Below are positions 7,305-13,552 of a DNA stretch of 15,893 bases, piece after piece; positions within the stretch are counted from its first letter, which is position 1, and the number at the start of each line of letters is the position of its first letter. The translations under genes were made by a program, and so were the position numbers. The notes below the pieces were generated by a model that was not told the origin of the DNA, did not search any database, and saw only the letters and a list, made by a program, of their open reading frames with translations. Source of the DNA: Gammaproteobacteria bacterium (GTDB taxonomy: Bacteria; Pseudomonadota; Gammaproteobacteria; Natronospirales; REEB76); NCBI GenBank assembly GCA_027317045.1, contig DAHVFI010000013.1, positions 1 to 15,893 on the forward strand. Direction: 5' to 3'.

Positions 7305-8120
7305 GTGCCCGAACTGCCGGAAGTGGAAACCGCGCGCCGCGGAATTGAGCCGCATCTTCTCAACCGCACGGTCAGTGCGGTGGTGGTGCGTGACAAACGC
7401 CTGCGCTGGCCGGTACCGCGTGCGCTGATCGAAACCCTGCCGGGGCAGCGCATCGAATCCGTCACCCGCCGCGGAAAATATCTGTTGCTGCATACTCCCG
7501 CGGGCACCGCGCTCCTGCATCTCGGCATGTCCGGCAGCTTGCGGGTGTTGCCGGCGGACACGCCGGCGGAAAAACATGATCACCTGGACATTGTGCTGGA
7601 CAGCGGCCGCGCGTTGCGGCTGCGGGATCCGCGCCGTTTCGGCACGCTGCTCTGGACCACGAGCGATCCCGGACGCCACAAGCTGTTGCGAATGCTGGGC
7701 CCGGAACCCTTGGGTGACAATTTTGACGGCGATTATCTGTTTGCCAAAGCCCGTAGACGCAAAGTGGCCATCAAGAACTTCATCATGAACAGCCACATCG
7801 TGGTGGGCGTCGGCAACATCTACGCCAGCGAAGCCCTGTTTCTGGCGCGCATCCATCCGCAGCGCGCCGCCGGAAAAGTTTCGCGGGAAAGGTATCAGGC
7901 TCTCGCAAAGGCGATCCGGAAAGTTCTCAATGCCGCCATCCAAGCCGGCGGCACCACGCTGCGGGATTTCAGTCGCGCGGACGGTGAACCCGGCTATTTC
8001 CGGCAGCACTTGCGGGTCTATGGCCGCGCAGGCAAGCCCTGCATACGCTGCGGAAATGCTATCGCTGCGCGCGTCACCGGCCAGCGCAGTACCTATTACT
8101 GTCCGAAATGCCAGACCTGA
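7305..8120 (+). CDS. mutM: formamidopyrimidine-DNA glycosylase
   Basis: A bifunctional base-excision repair enzyme that removes 8-oxoguanine and FaPy and cuts the abasic site. The start is GTG 7305, because the catalytic N-terminal proline must follow the removed Met (MPELPEVET); AAGG lies 9 nt upstream. An upstream ATG at 7257 would bury this residue. The 271 residues include Glu3, Lys58 (RRGKYLL, Lys57 of the mature protein) and a C-terminal zinc finger with Cys246, Cys249, Cys266 and Cys269, and Arg261 in the finger loop. All key residues are present. It follows the DUF4340 gene by 52 nt and may be read from the same transcript. In E. coli mutM follows rpmG directly; here about 5.6 kb separates them. 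Confidence 0.97.
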   Translation: MPELPEVETARRGIEPHLLNRTVSAVVVRDKRLRWPVPRALIETLPGQRIESVTRRGKYLLLHTPAGTALLHLGMSGSLRVLPADTPAEKHDHLDIVLDSGRALRLRDPRRFGTLLWTTSDPGRHKLLRMLGPEPLGDNFDGDYLFAKARRRKVAIKNFIMNSHIVVGVGNIYASEALFLARIHPQRAAGKVSRERYQALAKAIRKVLNAAIQAGGTTLRDFSRADGEPGYFRQHLRVYGRAGKPCIRCGNAIAARVTGQRSTYYCPKCQT

Positions 8121-8176
8121 CTTTATTTCCGTTACTATTGAGAAAAGGCTTCGACTGAAAACATGGTAGGACATCA

Positions 8177-8449
8177 ATGAAATTAAACACGCAAATTAGG
8201 ATTTTGATACGTGCTTACGCAGTTGTGAATCTTGCATTCGCGTGTATATGCCTGATTATGGTTTTAATAGCTTTCCTGCTTGCTGTTGGCCCACTGAAGT
8301 ATTTCGAATCGCTACTCATTGGTGTGATATACCAACTCATCATCTGGGCGATCCTGCAAGCATCGTTGGGCTCATTCCTTCTGCTCGTGAATAAACCCCT
8401 AGCAAGGTTTATCATGAAAACGATTCCGGATGATGAAGCCCATGGGTAA
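8177..8449 (+). CDS. small two-TM membrane protein, unknown
   Basis: A 90-aa protein not recognised by family. It has a basic N-terminus (MKLNTQIRILIR), two hydrophobic helices (about residues 12-38 and 43-71) and a short charged cytoplasmic tail (KTIPDDEAHG), so both ends are likely inside. AGGA lies 7 nt before the ATG. The coding sequence is visibly richer in A/T and uses more TTA/ATA-type codons than mutM or the adenosyltransferase, which may mean recent acquisition. It overlaps the next gene by 8 nt (or 20 nt if that starts at 8430), so the two are probably cotranscribed. Function cannot be inferred. Confidence 0.7.
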   Translation: MKLNTQIRILIRAYAVVNLAFACICLIMVLIAFLLAVGPLKYFESLLIGVIYQLIIWAILQASLGSFLLLVNKPLARFIMKTIPDDEAHG

Positions 8450-8996
8450 CCGGCTGTCCAAAATTTACACCCGCACCGGCGATGACGGCACCACCGGCCT
8501 CGGGGATGGTACGCGCGTGGCGAAAGACGATGCCCGCGTGGAGGCCTACGGCACACTGGACGAATTAAACAGTGTTTTGGGCCTATTGCTAGCGGAAAAA
8601 TTACCGCCTGACATTGCAGACGTGCTGCAACCCATCCAGCACGAACTTTTTGATTTGGGCAGCGAATTCTGTCTGCCGGGGTATACTGCCATCACTGCGG
8701 AGCACGTGCAGCGTCTTGAAGATACCCTCGACAGGTTCAATGAAACTCTGCCGCCCTTGAAGGAATTCATCCTGCCAGGCGGCAGCCGTGCCGCAGCGCT
8801 GTGTCACTTGACCCGCACCGTCTGCCGGCGTGCCGAGCGCCGCGCCTGGACGCTGCACAAGCAACACCCCCAGAATCCAGAGAGCATTAAATACTTGAAC
8901 CGGCTATCGGATTTGTTGTTCGTGATAGCGCGTGTCGTTGCGCGACAAAACAGCGGCTCGGAAGTGCTCTGGAAACATGAGCGCAAAAAGAATTAG
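8442..8996 (+). CDS. PduO-type cob(I)yrinic acid a,c-diamide adenosyltransferase
   Basis: This enzyme moves the 5'-deoxyadenosyl group of ATP to cob(I)alamin or other corrinoids to make the coenzyme B12 form. The 184-aa protein has the family start GNRLSKIYTRTGDDGTTGLGDG (ATP-binding, residues about 2-23), YGTLDELNS (about 36-44), the arginine-rich RRAERRAW and YLNRLSDLLFVIAR near the end. ATG 8442 fits the usual family N-terminus; ATG 8430 would add four residues. It overlaps the small membrane protein gene. The corrinoid-binding BtuF in the same window suggests corrinoid salvage, though no other cobalamin genes are adjacent. No TGA/TAA anomalies; it ends with TAG at 8996. Confidence 0.95.
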   Translation: MGNRLSKIYTRTGDDGTTGLGDGTRVAKDDARVEAYGTLDELNSVLGLLLAEKLPPDIADVLQPIQHELFDLGSEFCLPGYTAITAEHVQRLEDTLDRFNETLPPLKEFILPGGSRAAALCHLTRTVCRRAERRAWTLHKQHPQNPESIKYLNRLSDLLFVIARVVARQNSGSEVLWKHERKKN

Positions 8997-9025
8997 CTTA
9001 TCGATCTGGCGTTCACTCAACGTCT

Positions 9026-9078
9026 GCTTACGGCGAAACGCGGTCGTCCAGTCTTATTTTCGTTTAAAGCCGGTAAGC
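9026..9078. repeat. imperfect inverted repeat upstream of higBA
   Basis: The left arm GCTTACGGCGAAACG (9026-9040) and the right arm CGTTTAAAGCCGGTAAGC (9061-9078) pair imperfectly, with small bulges, around a 20-nt loop ending in TTATTTT. It lies between the adenosyltransferase stop and the higBA promoter. It may be a transcription terminator remnant or the edge of an inserted cassette. Nothing else is recognised in 8997-9086. Confidence 0.4.
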
Positions 9079-9086
9079 GATGCTAC

Positions 9087-9115
9087 TTGACGGGCGTATA
9101 GCATAGCTATACACT
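9087..9115 (+). promoter_or_regulatory. higBA promoter with palindromic operator
   Basis: TTGACG (9087-9092) lies 17 bp before TACACT (9110-9115), with TATACA in the alternative register. The spacer holds the inverted repeat GTATAGC-ATA-GCTATAC (9096-9112), so a repressor bound there would block RNA polymerase. HigA-type antitoxins repress their own operons through such palindromes. The GTG of higB is 6 nt further on. Confidence 0.65.
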
Positions 9116-9121
9116 CCTCGG

Positions 9122-9400
9122 GTGATCAAGACATTCCGTCACAAGGGACTGGAGGCATTCTTCCGAACGGGCAACAAGGCAGGTATTCAACCTGCTCATG
9201 CCAAGCGTCTTCGGCTGCAATTGACGGCTCTCGAGGCTTCTGTGAACCCTCAAAGCATGAATCTCCCCGGATGGCGATTACATCGACTGACAGGCACCCT
9301 GGCAGGGCATTGATCGGTCACAGTGAACGGTAATTGGCGATTGACGTTTTTATTTGAAGGGCAAAATGCTGTCTTGGTGGATTACCAAGACTACCACTAG
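9122..9400 (+). pseudogene. higB: HigB toxin (RelE/ParE-like mRNA interferase), nonsense-mutated
   Basis: HigB cuts mRNA in translating ribosomes. From GTG 9122 the frame gives MIKTFRHKGLEAFFRTG and continues as a typical HigB until TGA at 9311-9313 (residue 64). The same frame continues without any shift for 28 more codons (SVTVNGNWRL... to VDYQDYH) to TAG at 9398-9400, giving the family's normal total of 92 residues. The conserved motif at this point is GHWSVTV, so TGA very likely replaces the Trp codon TGG by one base change. The 63-aa product lacks the C-terminal strands and the residues known in Proteus HigB to be needed for activity (Arg68, Arg73, Asp90, Tyr91, His92). It is followed 11 nt later by an intact higA. 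A sequencing error cannot be excluded. Confidence 0.88.
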
Positions 9401-9411
9401 GAAATCTGACT

Positions 9412-9714
9412 ATGATTCGTATGCACAAGCCTGCTCATCCCGGCGAAGTCCTGAGGGATGGGGTATTTTCGACGGGCGAGGTGACCGTTACCGATGCTGC
9501 GAAGGCATTGGGTGTAACCCGCGTCGCGTTATCGCGGGTGCTGAACGGCAAGTCCGCAGTCAGTGCAGAGATGGCGGTGCGGCTGGGCAAGTGGTTGAAC
9601 ACGGGGGCTGAGATCTGGCTCAACATGCAGACCCAGTATGACCTTTGGCGCGCAGAACAGACCTTGAAAACCACAGTCAAGAAGATTCCGAAGCTGGTCC
9701 ACGCAGATCGCTGA
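9412..9714 (+). CDS. higA: HigA family antitoxin (XRE HTH)
   Basis: A 100-aa helix-turn-helix protein of the HigA/VapI family, with the typical opening MHKPAHPGEVLRDGV. The HTH runs over about residues 25-50 (TVTDAAKALGVTRVALSRVLNG), followed by KSAVSAEMAVRLGKWL and AEIWLNMQTQYDLW, both family hallmarks. It neutralises HigB by binding and represses the operon at the palindrome upstream of higB. TAGGAAA precedes ATG 9412 (an alternative ATG sits 3 codons on). The frame is intact although the neighbouring toxin is broken, so it may now be an orphan regulator. Confidence 0.93.
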   Translation: MIRMHKPAHPGEVLRDGVFSTGEVTVTDAAKALGVTRVALSRVLNGKSAVSAEMAVRLGKWLNTGAEIWLNMQTQYDLWRAEQTLKTTVKKIPKLVHADR

Positions 9715-10097
9715 ATGCCGAGCTGAAAATAATAGGGGACAGGCCACGGTTTATTTGCTACTCGATGATTGGCGGCTTCCCTTCGTTGAGAAACCGTGGT
9801 CTGTCCCCTATTATTATGTGGGTGGTGGAAGCAGCTGTCCGAGTGAAGTGGCTTAAACCACACAAAAATGCCGACAACTGCCACCACGAATATGAACAGG
9901 CCCACGCCTATCAGCACACAGGTAAATTTCTGATCGGCTGGCAGCTCCGCGCCAAGCAAAACCGTAGCGAGAAATGCCTCAACGATGAGTAACGCAAGCA
10001 CGAAAAAGCCTAGTGGTGTGTTAATGGCCTCAACGAGCTTGGCCCTGCTAGGACTTGGCTCTGTGTGTTTCACGGTTCTTGTGGATTTTGCGGCCAT
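9435..10097 (-). pseudogene. small two-TM membrane protein, 3' end replaced
   Basis: From 10097 the frame encodes a plausible small membrane protein: a basic soluble start (MAAKSTRTVKHTEPSPSRAK), then two hydrophobic helices (about residues 27-49 and 59-81) ending at VWFKPLHSD. At about residue 94 (position 9815) it runs into the hairpin element, and from there to 9435 it is only antisense to the element and higA. The native C-terminus therefore appears lost. I do not recognise the family. If expressed, the product would be 220 aa with an artificial tail. No Shine-Dalgarno sequence is evident. The start at 10097 is the first ATG of the frame. Confidence 0.5.
9728..9815. repeat. 88-bp imperfect hairpin element (25-bp arms)
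   Basis: The left arm (9728-9752, containing AATAATAGGGGACAGGCCAC) and the right arm (9791-9815) are reverse complements apart from one mismatch and enclose a 38-nt loop. The AATAGGGGACAG(A/G)CCACGG core resembles sequences I associate with REP/RAYT (Y1 transposase) elements in gammaproteobacteria; this link is from memory and unverified. There is no transposase gene here, so it may be a non-autonomous or remnant copy. It lies just after higA and forms the edge of a truncated minus-strand gene. Confidence 0.7.
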
Positions 10098-10367
10098 GAG
10101 TGTCTAACTACTATTCTGCCCCAAAACTGGGGCGGTAACGGAATCATCCGGCGTGTGCGGGCAGCTGTCAAACGGACAAATCTTATGGCCGATCAAACAC
10201 TTGGCTGATTTTGTGCGGACGGTAATGCGCCTACCGTTGCTAAGTTATCCCATGCAACAGAGGCGGTATGAAATATCAGGGGCAAAACACCATAGTATCG
10301 GGCGGTGAATCCGCGCACGCGGCAGGAAAAGCGCCTGCACCGCGCCCGGACCACTGTGGACTGCGGG
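10098..10367. other. intergenic gap, no gene recognised
   Basis: These 270 bp contain a short hairpin GCCCCA-AAAC-TGGGGC (10118-10133), without a T-tract on either side. Otherwise I see no supported coding or RNA gene. A plus-strand frame opening at 10268 lacks any recognisable motif and overlaps the nucleotidyltransferase gene. Confidence 0.5.
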
Positions 10368-10925
10368 TCAACCGGCCAGGATCTCTTCGAGTCTGTCCGC
10401 GGCCTCGCGCCCGAATCGGCGGGTTACAGTGCGCAGTAGATCCAGATCAAGGGGACCTGAGGCTGCCTGGTAGGCCGACTGGGCGTCGAGGAGGTCCTGC
10501 GGGCCGCCTGCGAAGCACTTCATCGCAATGAAATCCTCGCGTCCGACGATGCGGAGTCTCTCGTTTCGGAACTCGACCTCCAGAGTCCGGGAGAAGATCT
10601 CCGGATCCATGTTGCGAAGACCACCCAGGAGCTCCACGTGATTGCCGAATCCATCACTCAGGATGAGCATCCCGGAGACCGGGTCGTCTGCCTCAGCGGT
10701 GCGGAGCTCCGTGTTGAAGCCCGCCTGTTTAAATGGTTTTTCAAGCTTCGCCAGACGGCCAGGTTGAGTAAAAAGTAAAACATCAACATCCATGGTCGCG
10801 CGTACCACTCCAAGTACTGCAAGAGCGAAGGCGCCGATAACCGCGTAGTCAACCCTCTCGCGTCGCAAAATCTCGACCACATCGAGGAGTAACAGGGCGG
10901 ACTGCCCGCCTTTACGTGTTCTCAC
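10368..10925 (-). CDS. nucleotidyltransferase-fold protein (MNT/AbiEii-like)
   Basis: A 185-aa protein with the signature of small stand-alone nucleotidyltransferases: GAFALAVLG (31-39), then R-A-T-M-D-V-D-V-L-L (42-51). Asp46 and Asp48 match the metal-binding DxD pair, and Glu98 in HVELLGG may be the third acidic residue. The C-terminal half contains FIAMKCFAGGPQDLLDAQSAY, as in related proteins. The GTG start at 10925 overlaps the stop of the upstream HTH gene by GTGA (10922-10925), so translation is coupled. Related folds act as antitoxins (MNT with HEPN) or toxins (AbiEii); which applies here is not known. Substrate unknown. Confidence 0.8.
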   Translation of the reverse strand: MRTRKGGQSALLLLDVVEILRRERVDYAVIGAFALAVLGVVRATMDVDVLLFTQPGRLAKLEKPFKQAGFNTELRTAEADDPVSGMLILSDGFGNHVELLGGLRNMDPEIFSRTLEVEFRNERLRIVGREDFIAMKCFAGGPQDLLDAQSAYQAASGPLDLDLLRTVTRRFGREAADRLEEILAG

Positions 10926-11386
10926 CGCTTGAACGACGCATGCGGCAAGCGCGGTGCTTGAGCCGCACGACCCGCCTCACGCAACTCGCTTACCAACTGA
11001 TTGTGCTCGAGAAAAGCCTCGAGTCTATGCGCGGGAGTCAGTTCCCGGAGGGATTCTCTCAGCAAAGCATGACTACCGGAGGCGATTTTCGACGGGATCG
11101 CCCGGGCCGATGAAGACCGGCCGGCAGAAACGAAAGCTCCGGCTTCCTGCGGGATAAGTCCGGTCTGTAGCGTAATGCGCAATCCAGCGCGTACTGCAAT
11201 TCGCAGCAGCAGCTCAAGCGAAACATCGGAGGTGTGCCCATTGACGATCTTGCTGAGTGTAGGCTGCGGCACATCCAGCTGCTTTGCGGCGGCTTGCTGA
11301 CTGATGCCGAGCCGCTGCGTGTGACGCGCAATCTGAAGCGCGACGTCACGCCGCAATGCATGTACTGTTTCGAAGTCGGATGTCAT
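10922..11386 (-). CDS. XRE-family HTH transcriptional regulator
   Basis: A 154-aa protein whose N-terminal half is an XRE-type HTH (QRLGISQQAAAKQLDVPQPTLSKIVNG, residues about 24-50), followed by DVSLELLLRIAVRAGLRITLQTG, seen in antitoxin-like HTH proteins. The C-terminal third is unlike a DNA-binding domain and is rich in Arg/Ala/Ser/Glu; it could be a partner-binding region. ATG 11386 is chosen over the upstream starts because the HTH lies at a normal distance and AAGGG precedes it, though almost without spacing. It is coupled to the nucleotidyltransferase gene and probably represses its own promoter at 11399-11429. Confidence 0.82.
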   Translation of the reverse strand: MTSDFETVHALRRDVALQIARHTQRLGISQQAAAKQLDVPQPTLSKIVNGHTSDVSLELLLRIAVRAGLRITLQTGLIPQEAGAFVSAGRSSSARAIPSKIASGSHALLRESLRELTPAHRLEAFLEHNQLVSELREAGRAAQAPRLPHASFKR

Positions 11387-11398
11387 CCCTTGGGTCCG

Positions 11399-11429
11399 GG
11401 TCAATATAGTGAATCTATTATAATTGACC
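11399..11429 (-). promoter_or_regulatory. promoter/operator of the HTH-nucleotidyltransferase pair
   Basis: On the minus strand a perfect TATAAT (11422-11417) lies about 31 nt before the HTH start codon; the -35 region is weak. The -10 sits inside the inverted repeat GGTCAAT-17 nt-ATTGACC (11399-11405 and 11423-11429), with a nested ATAG/CTAT pair. A repressor, probably the HTH protein itself, would cover the promoter. Nothing else is recognised in 11430-11577. Confidence 0.6.
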
Positions 11430-11577
11430 GCTGACCTTAATACCAGCAATGGCTTAGCAAACAGGCAGGGCCGCCTTAGACTGGGGCGCTGCCGTCCGGT
11501 CCGGGGACGCGGTTGTACGCCTCATTGAAGTCAGACTGACTACTACCGGGCGCTCTGAAGGGCAGCTTCGGTTGTGG

Positions 11578-12660
11578 TCATTGGGTTGAAGTTTCGCCGG
11601 AAGTCTTCTTGTGGCGCTGTCGCACTTTCTCTAAATCCTCACACAGTTGCTTGCCGCCTTGCAGAATCCTGGGTGTGGCACGGGCAATCAAATCGCCGGA
11701 AATCACGAATAGTGTCTTATTCCGTACTGCACTCACCAGCGGCCAGCGTTGCCATTCCTTAAGCCGCGTGGCCGCACCTTTGTCGCTGCCGGTGACCACG
11801 GCCTGGGGATCACGCGCCAGCACGGTTTCAAAACTCACGGGGGCGGCCAGTACCGTCAAGTCGCTGAAAATATTACGGCCGCCGCAGAGCTCGATCATGC
11901 GGCTGATGCTCTGCCGGCCGCCGACGGTGTAAAGCGGCCTGCTGGAAATCTCATAGAGCACCCGCACCGGCGCGCGTCCCGCATATTGCCGGCGTAAGGT
12001 TGCGAGCCCTTCCAGGAATTTCTGCGCAGCGGCGTGGGCCTCGGCCTCGTGGCCGGTGACCTGGCCGATGAGTTCCAGGTTGTGTGCGATATCCGTGAGT
12101 CGTCTGGTACCGATCACCAGCACCTGCAATTTGAGTGCCCGCAGGCGTTCAATCACCGCGGCCGGTGTGCCGCCCTGCCAGGCAAGGATGAGGTCCGGTT
12201 GGAGCGTCACCACCCGTTCCAGGTCCACACGAAAGGCATCACCGATGCGTGGCAGCTTTTCCGCGGCGGCAGGATAGTTACTGTAGCTGCTGGTACCCAC
12301 CATATCCGCGCCGGCGCCCGCGGCATACGCAAGTTCGGTGAGATCCGGCGCGAGACTCACGATGCGTTGCGCCGGCGCGGCCAGTGTGATGGCCTGGCTG
12401 TCGGCTCCGGTGACGGTGATAGCCGCAGACGCCGTAAGCGGCAGAAGCAACCATAAACCTGTAACGGAAATTCGGCGGAAAGCCGATGCGAAACGCGACC
12501 ACGATTTTCTGCGCCAGGTGTTTGGATTATTTGATAAGACGTTTAAAAAAGACCTACGATCCCCCTCACCCCCGCCCTCTCCCGCCCAGGGAGAGGGAAT
12601 CAAGAAAGAACGCAAAACATGATCTTTCACTTTGTCGGGCACACCCAGACAAAATCTCAC
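11578..12660 (-). CDS. btuF: BtuF-like cobalamin ABC transporter substrate-binding protein
   Basis: A periplasmic class III substrate-binding protein. The core begins near residue 80 (ITVTGADSQAITLAAPAQ), with RIVSLAPDLTELAYAAGAG and DLERVVTLQPDLILAW of the BtuF/FhuD fold and a C-terminal half joined by a long helix (VIERLRALKLQVLVI). It would capture corrinoids (possibly another siderophore-like ligand) for a BtuCD permease not found in this window. A signal peptide (FRRISVTGLWLLLPLTASAA, residues about 61-80) is internal in this frame. Canonical in-frame starts occur only at 12603 and above (TTG 12603, TTG 12615, GTG 12630, GTG 12642, GTG 12660), all upstream of a palindrome that is then translated. 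GTG 12660 overlaps the ampE stop by 4 nt. The true N-terminus is unresolved. Confidence 0.85.
   Translation of the reverse strand: MRFCLGVPDKVKDHVLRSFLIPSPWAGEGGGEGDRRSFLNVLSNNPNTWRRKSWSRFASAFRRISVTGLWLLLPLTASAAITVTGADSQAITLAAPAQRIVSLAPDLTELAYAAGAGADMVGTSSYSNYPAAAEKLPRIGDAFRVDLERVVTLQPDLILAWQGGTPAAVIERLRALKLQVLVIGTRRLTDIAHNLELIGQVTGHEAEAHAAAQKFLEGLATLRRQYAGRAPVRVLYEISSRPLYTVGGRQSISRMIELCGGRNIFSDLTVLAAPVSFETVLARDPQAVVTGSDKGAATRLKEWQRWPLVSAVRNKTLFVISGDLIARATPRILQGGKQLCEDLEKVRQRHKKTSGETSTQ
12575..12597. repeat. dispersed-type palindrome inside the btuF 5' region
   Basis: CCCTCTCCC (12575-12583), loop GCCCA and GGGAGAGGG (12589-12597) form a perfect 9-bp stem, preceded by CCCTCACCCCCG. This resembles the widespread CCCTCACCC...CCCTCTCCC...GGGAGAGGG intergenic repeat of proteobacterial genomes (known from memory). 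Such repeats normally lie between genes, yet here it lies in the btuF reading frame. Confidence 0.75.
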
Positions 12661-13523
12661 CAGGCCCAGCCAAACAGCGTTATGAGTGCGTAAACCACCA
12701 GCCAGATGATGACCGTGCGCCGCACCAGCAACAGGGCCGAGCGCAGCCGCCCGGTGCCCGGCTCCTCAGCGCTGGCCCGCAGTGCACCAAGCCCCGCGCA
12801 CACCAGTACGTCGTTGTTCACCTGGAAAAAGTGCGCGCTGCAGTTCGCGTAAAAAGCCTTGAGGTCCGAAACCGCATCCTCAAAACTGCCGGCTAAGGCA
12901 TAACCCAAGGCGGCGAGATGCGCGGGAACCCAGGCCAGTATCCCGTACAGGCGGGTGACGGCATCCACAAATTCGCTGGAACGGACTTCCTCGGCAGGCA
13001 GACGCCGCAGGAAATCGGTGCTGCGAAACAACACCGCACCGGCGGGTCCCAGCAGTGCGAACCAGAAAAATATTCCGAACAGGCGGTCATTGGCCTCCGC
13101 CAGCACTGCCTGCGTGACCGCTTCCGAACGCGCGGCCGCATCCGCCGGCGGTTCGGCACCCAGCAGCTCGCGCGCCAACTGTTCAGACCGGCGTGCGTCG
13201 CCGGACTGGGTGGCCTCGATATAGTCTCCGACCTGGGCATGCAGATCCCGCGGCCCCAGCGTCAGCAGCAGCAACAGCACTGAAAATGCAAAGCCGAACG
13301 CGCTCCAGATGTGATCCAGCAGATGGCCGATGAACAAGGTCACCACCGTGGGCACCAATACGATCACCACCACCCCGATGCCGGCGCGCCAGAAACCAGG
13401 GCTGTGGGCAAAAAACCGCAGACTCTCGAAATAGGCGTGGAACCAACGCGGCCCGCGCAGGGATTCCAGATGACGCAGCGCTTGGTCAAGCAGCAGGCTC
13501 AACAGGAGTGCGAGGAAGCTCAT
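12657..13523 (-). CDS. ampE: AmpE-like inner membrane protein (CobD/CbiB-related fold)
   Basis: A 288-aa membrane protein with the AmpE layout: an N-terminal helix (MSFLALLLSLLLDQALRHLES), hydrophobic pairs near residues 42-63 and 71-90, a middle helical pair around RLFGIFFWFALLGPAGAVLFR, DAVTRLYGILAWVPAHLAALGYALAG (the DW/AW-VP-RLA region of AmpE), and a final TM segment (RRTVIIWLVVYALITLFGWAW). It lies 29 nt after ampD, the standard gammaproteobacterial pair. AmpE is described as a possible sensory or transport partner of AmpD in beta-lactamase signalling; its own activity is not settled. ATG 13523 is chosen because an upstream start at 13583 would add 20 residues overlapping ampD. No ampC or ampR is present in the window. 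Confidence 0.87.
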   Translation of the reverse strand: MSFLALLLSLLLDQALRHLESLRGPRWFHAYFESLRFFAHSPGFWRAGIGVVVIVLVPTVVTLFIGHLLDHIWSAFGFAFSVLLLLLTLGPRDLHAQVGDYIEATQSGDARRSEQLARELLGAEPPADAAARSEAVTQAVLAEANDRLFGIFFWFALLGPAGAVLFRSTDFLRRLPAEEVRSSEFVDAVTRLYGILAWVPAHLAALGYALAGSFEDAVSDLKAFYANCSAHFFQVNNDVLVCAGLGALRASAEEPGTGRLRSALLLVRRTVIIWLVVYALITLFGWAW

Positions 13524-13552
13524 GGTTGCGTAGTAAAGCCGTCCGCGCCGGG

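Noticed and set aside
9011..9086. Integron attC site carrying a higBA cassette
   Set aside because: One RYYYAAC-like box (ACTCAAC, 9015-9021) is present, but the matching GTTRRRY box and the expected second pair are absent, and no integrase or further cassettes are seen.
9311..9313. UGA read as tryptophan (alternative genetic code)
   Set aside because: TGA is used as the normal stop of several intact genes here, such as mutM and the ABC permease, so a reassigned code is not plausible.
10268..10531. Plus-strand frame of 87 aa
   Set aside because: Its composition is Arg/Gly/Pro rich without motif, and it overlaps the nucleotidyltransferase coding region on the other strand.
11529..11541. Palindrome AGTCAGACTGACT downstream of btuF as a terminator
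   Set aside because: The stem is only 6 bp, with no GC-rich core and no following T-tract.
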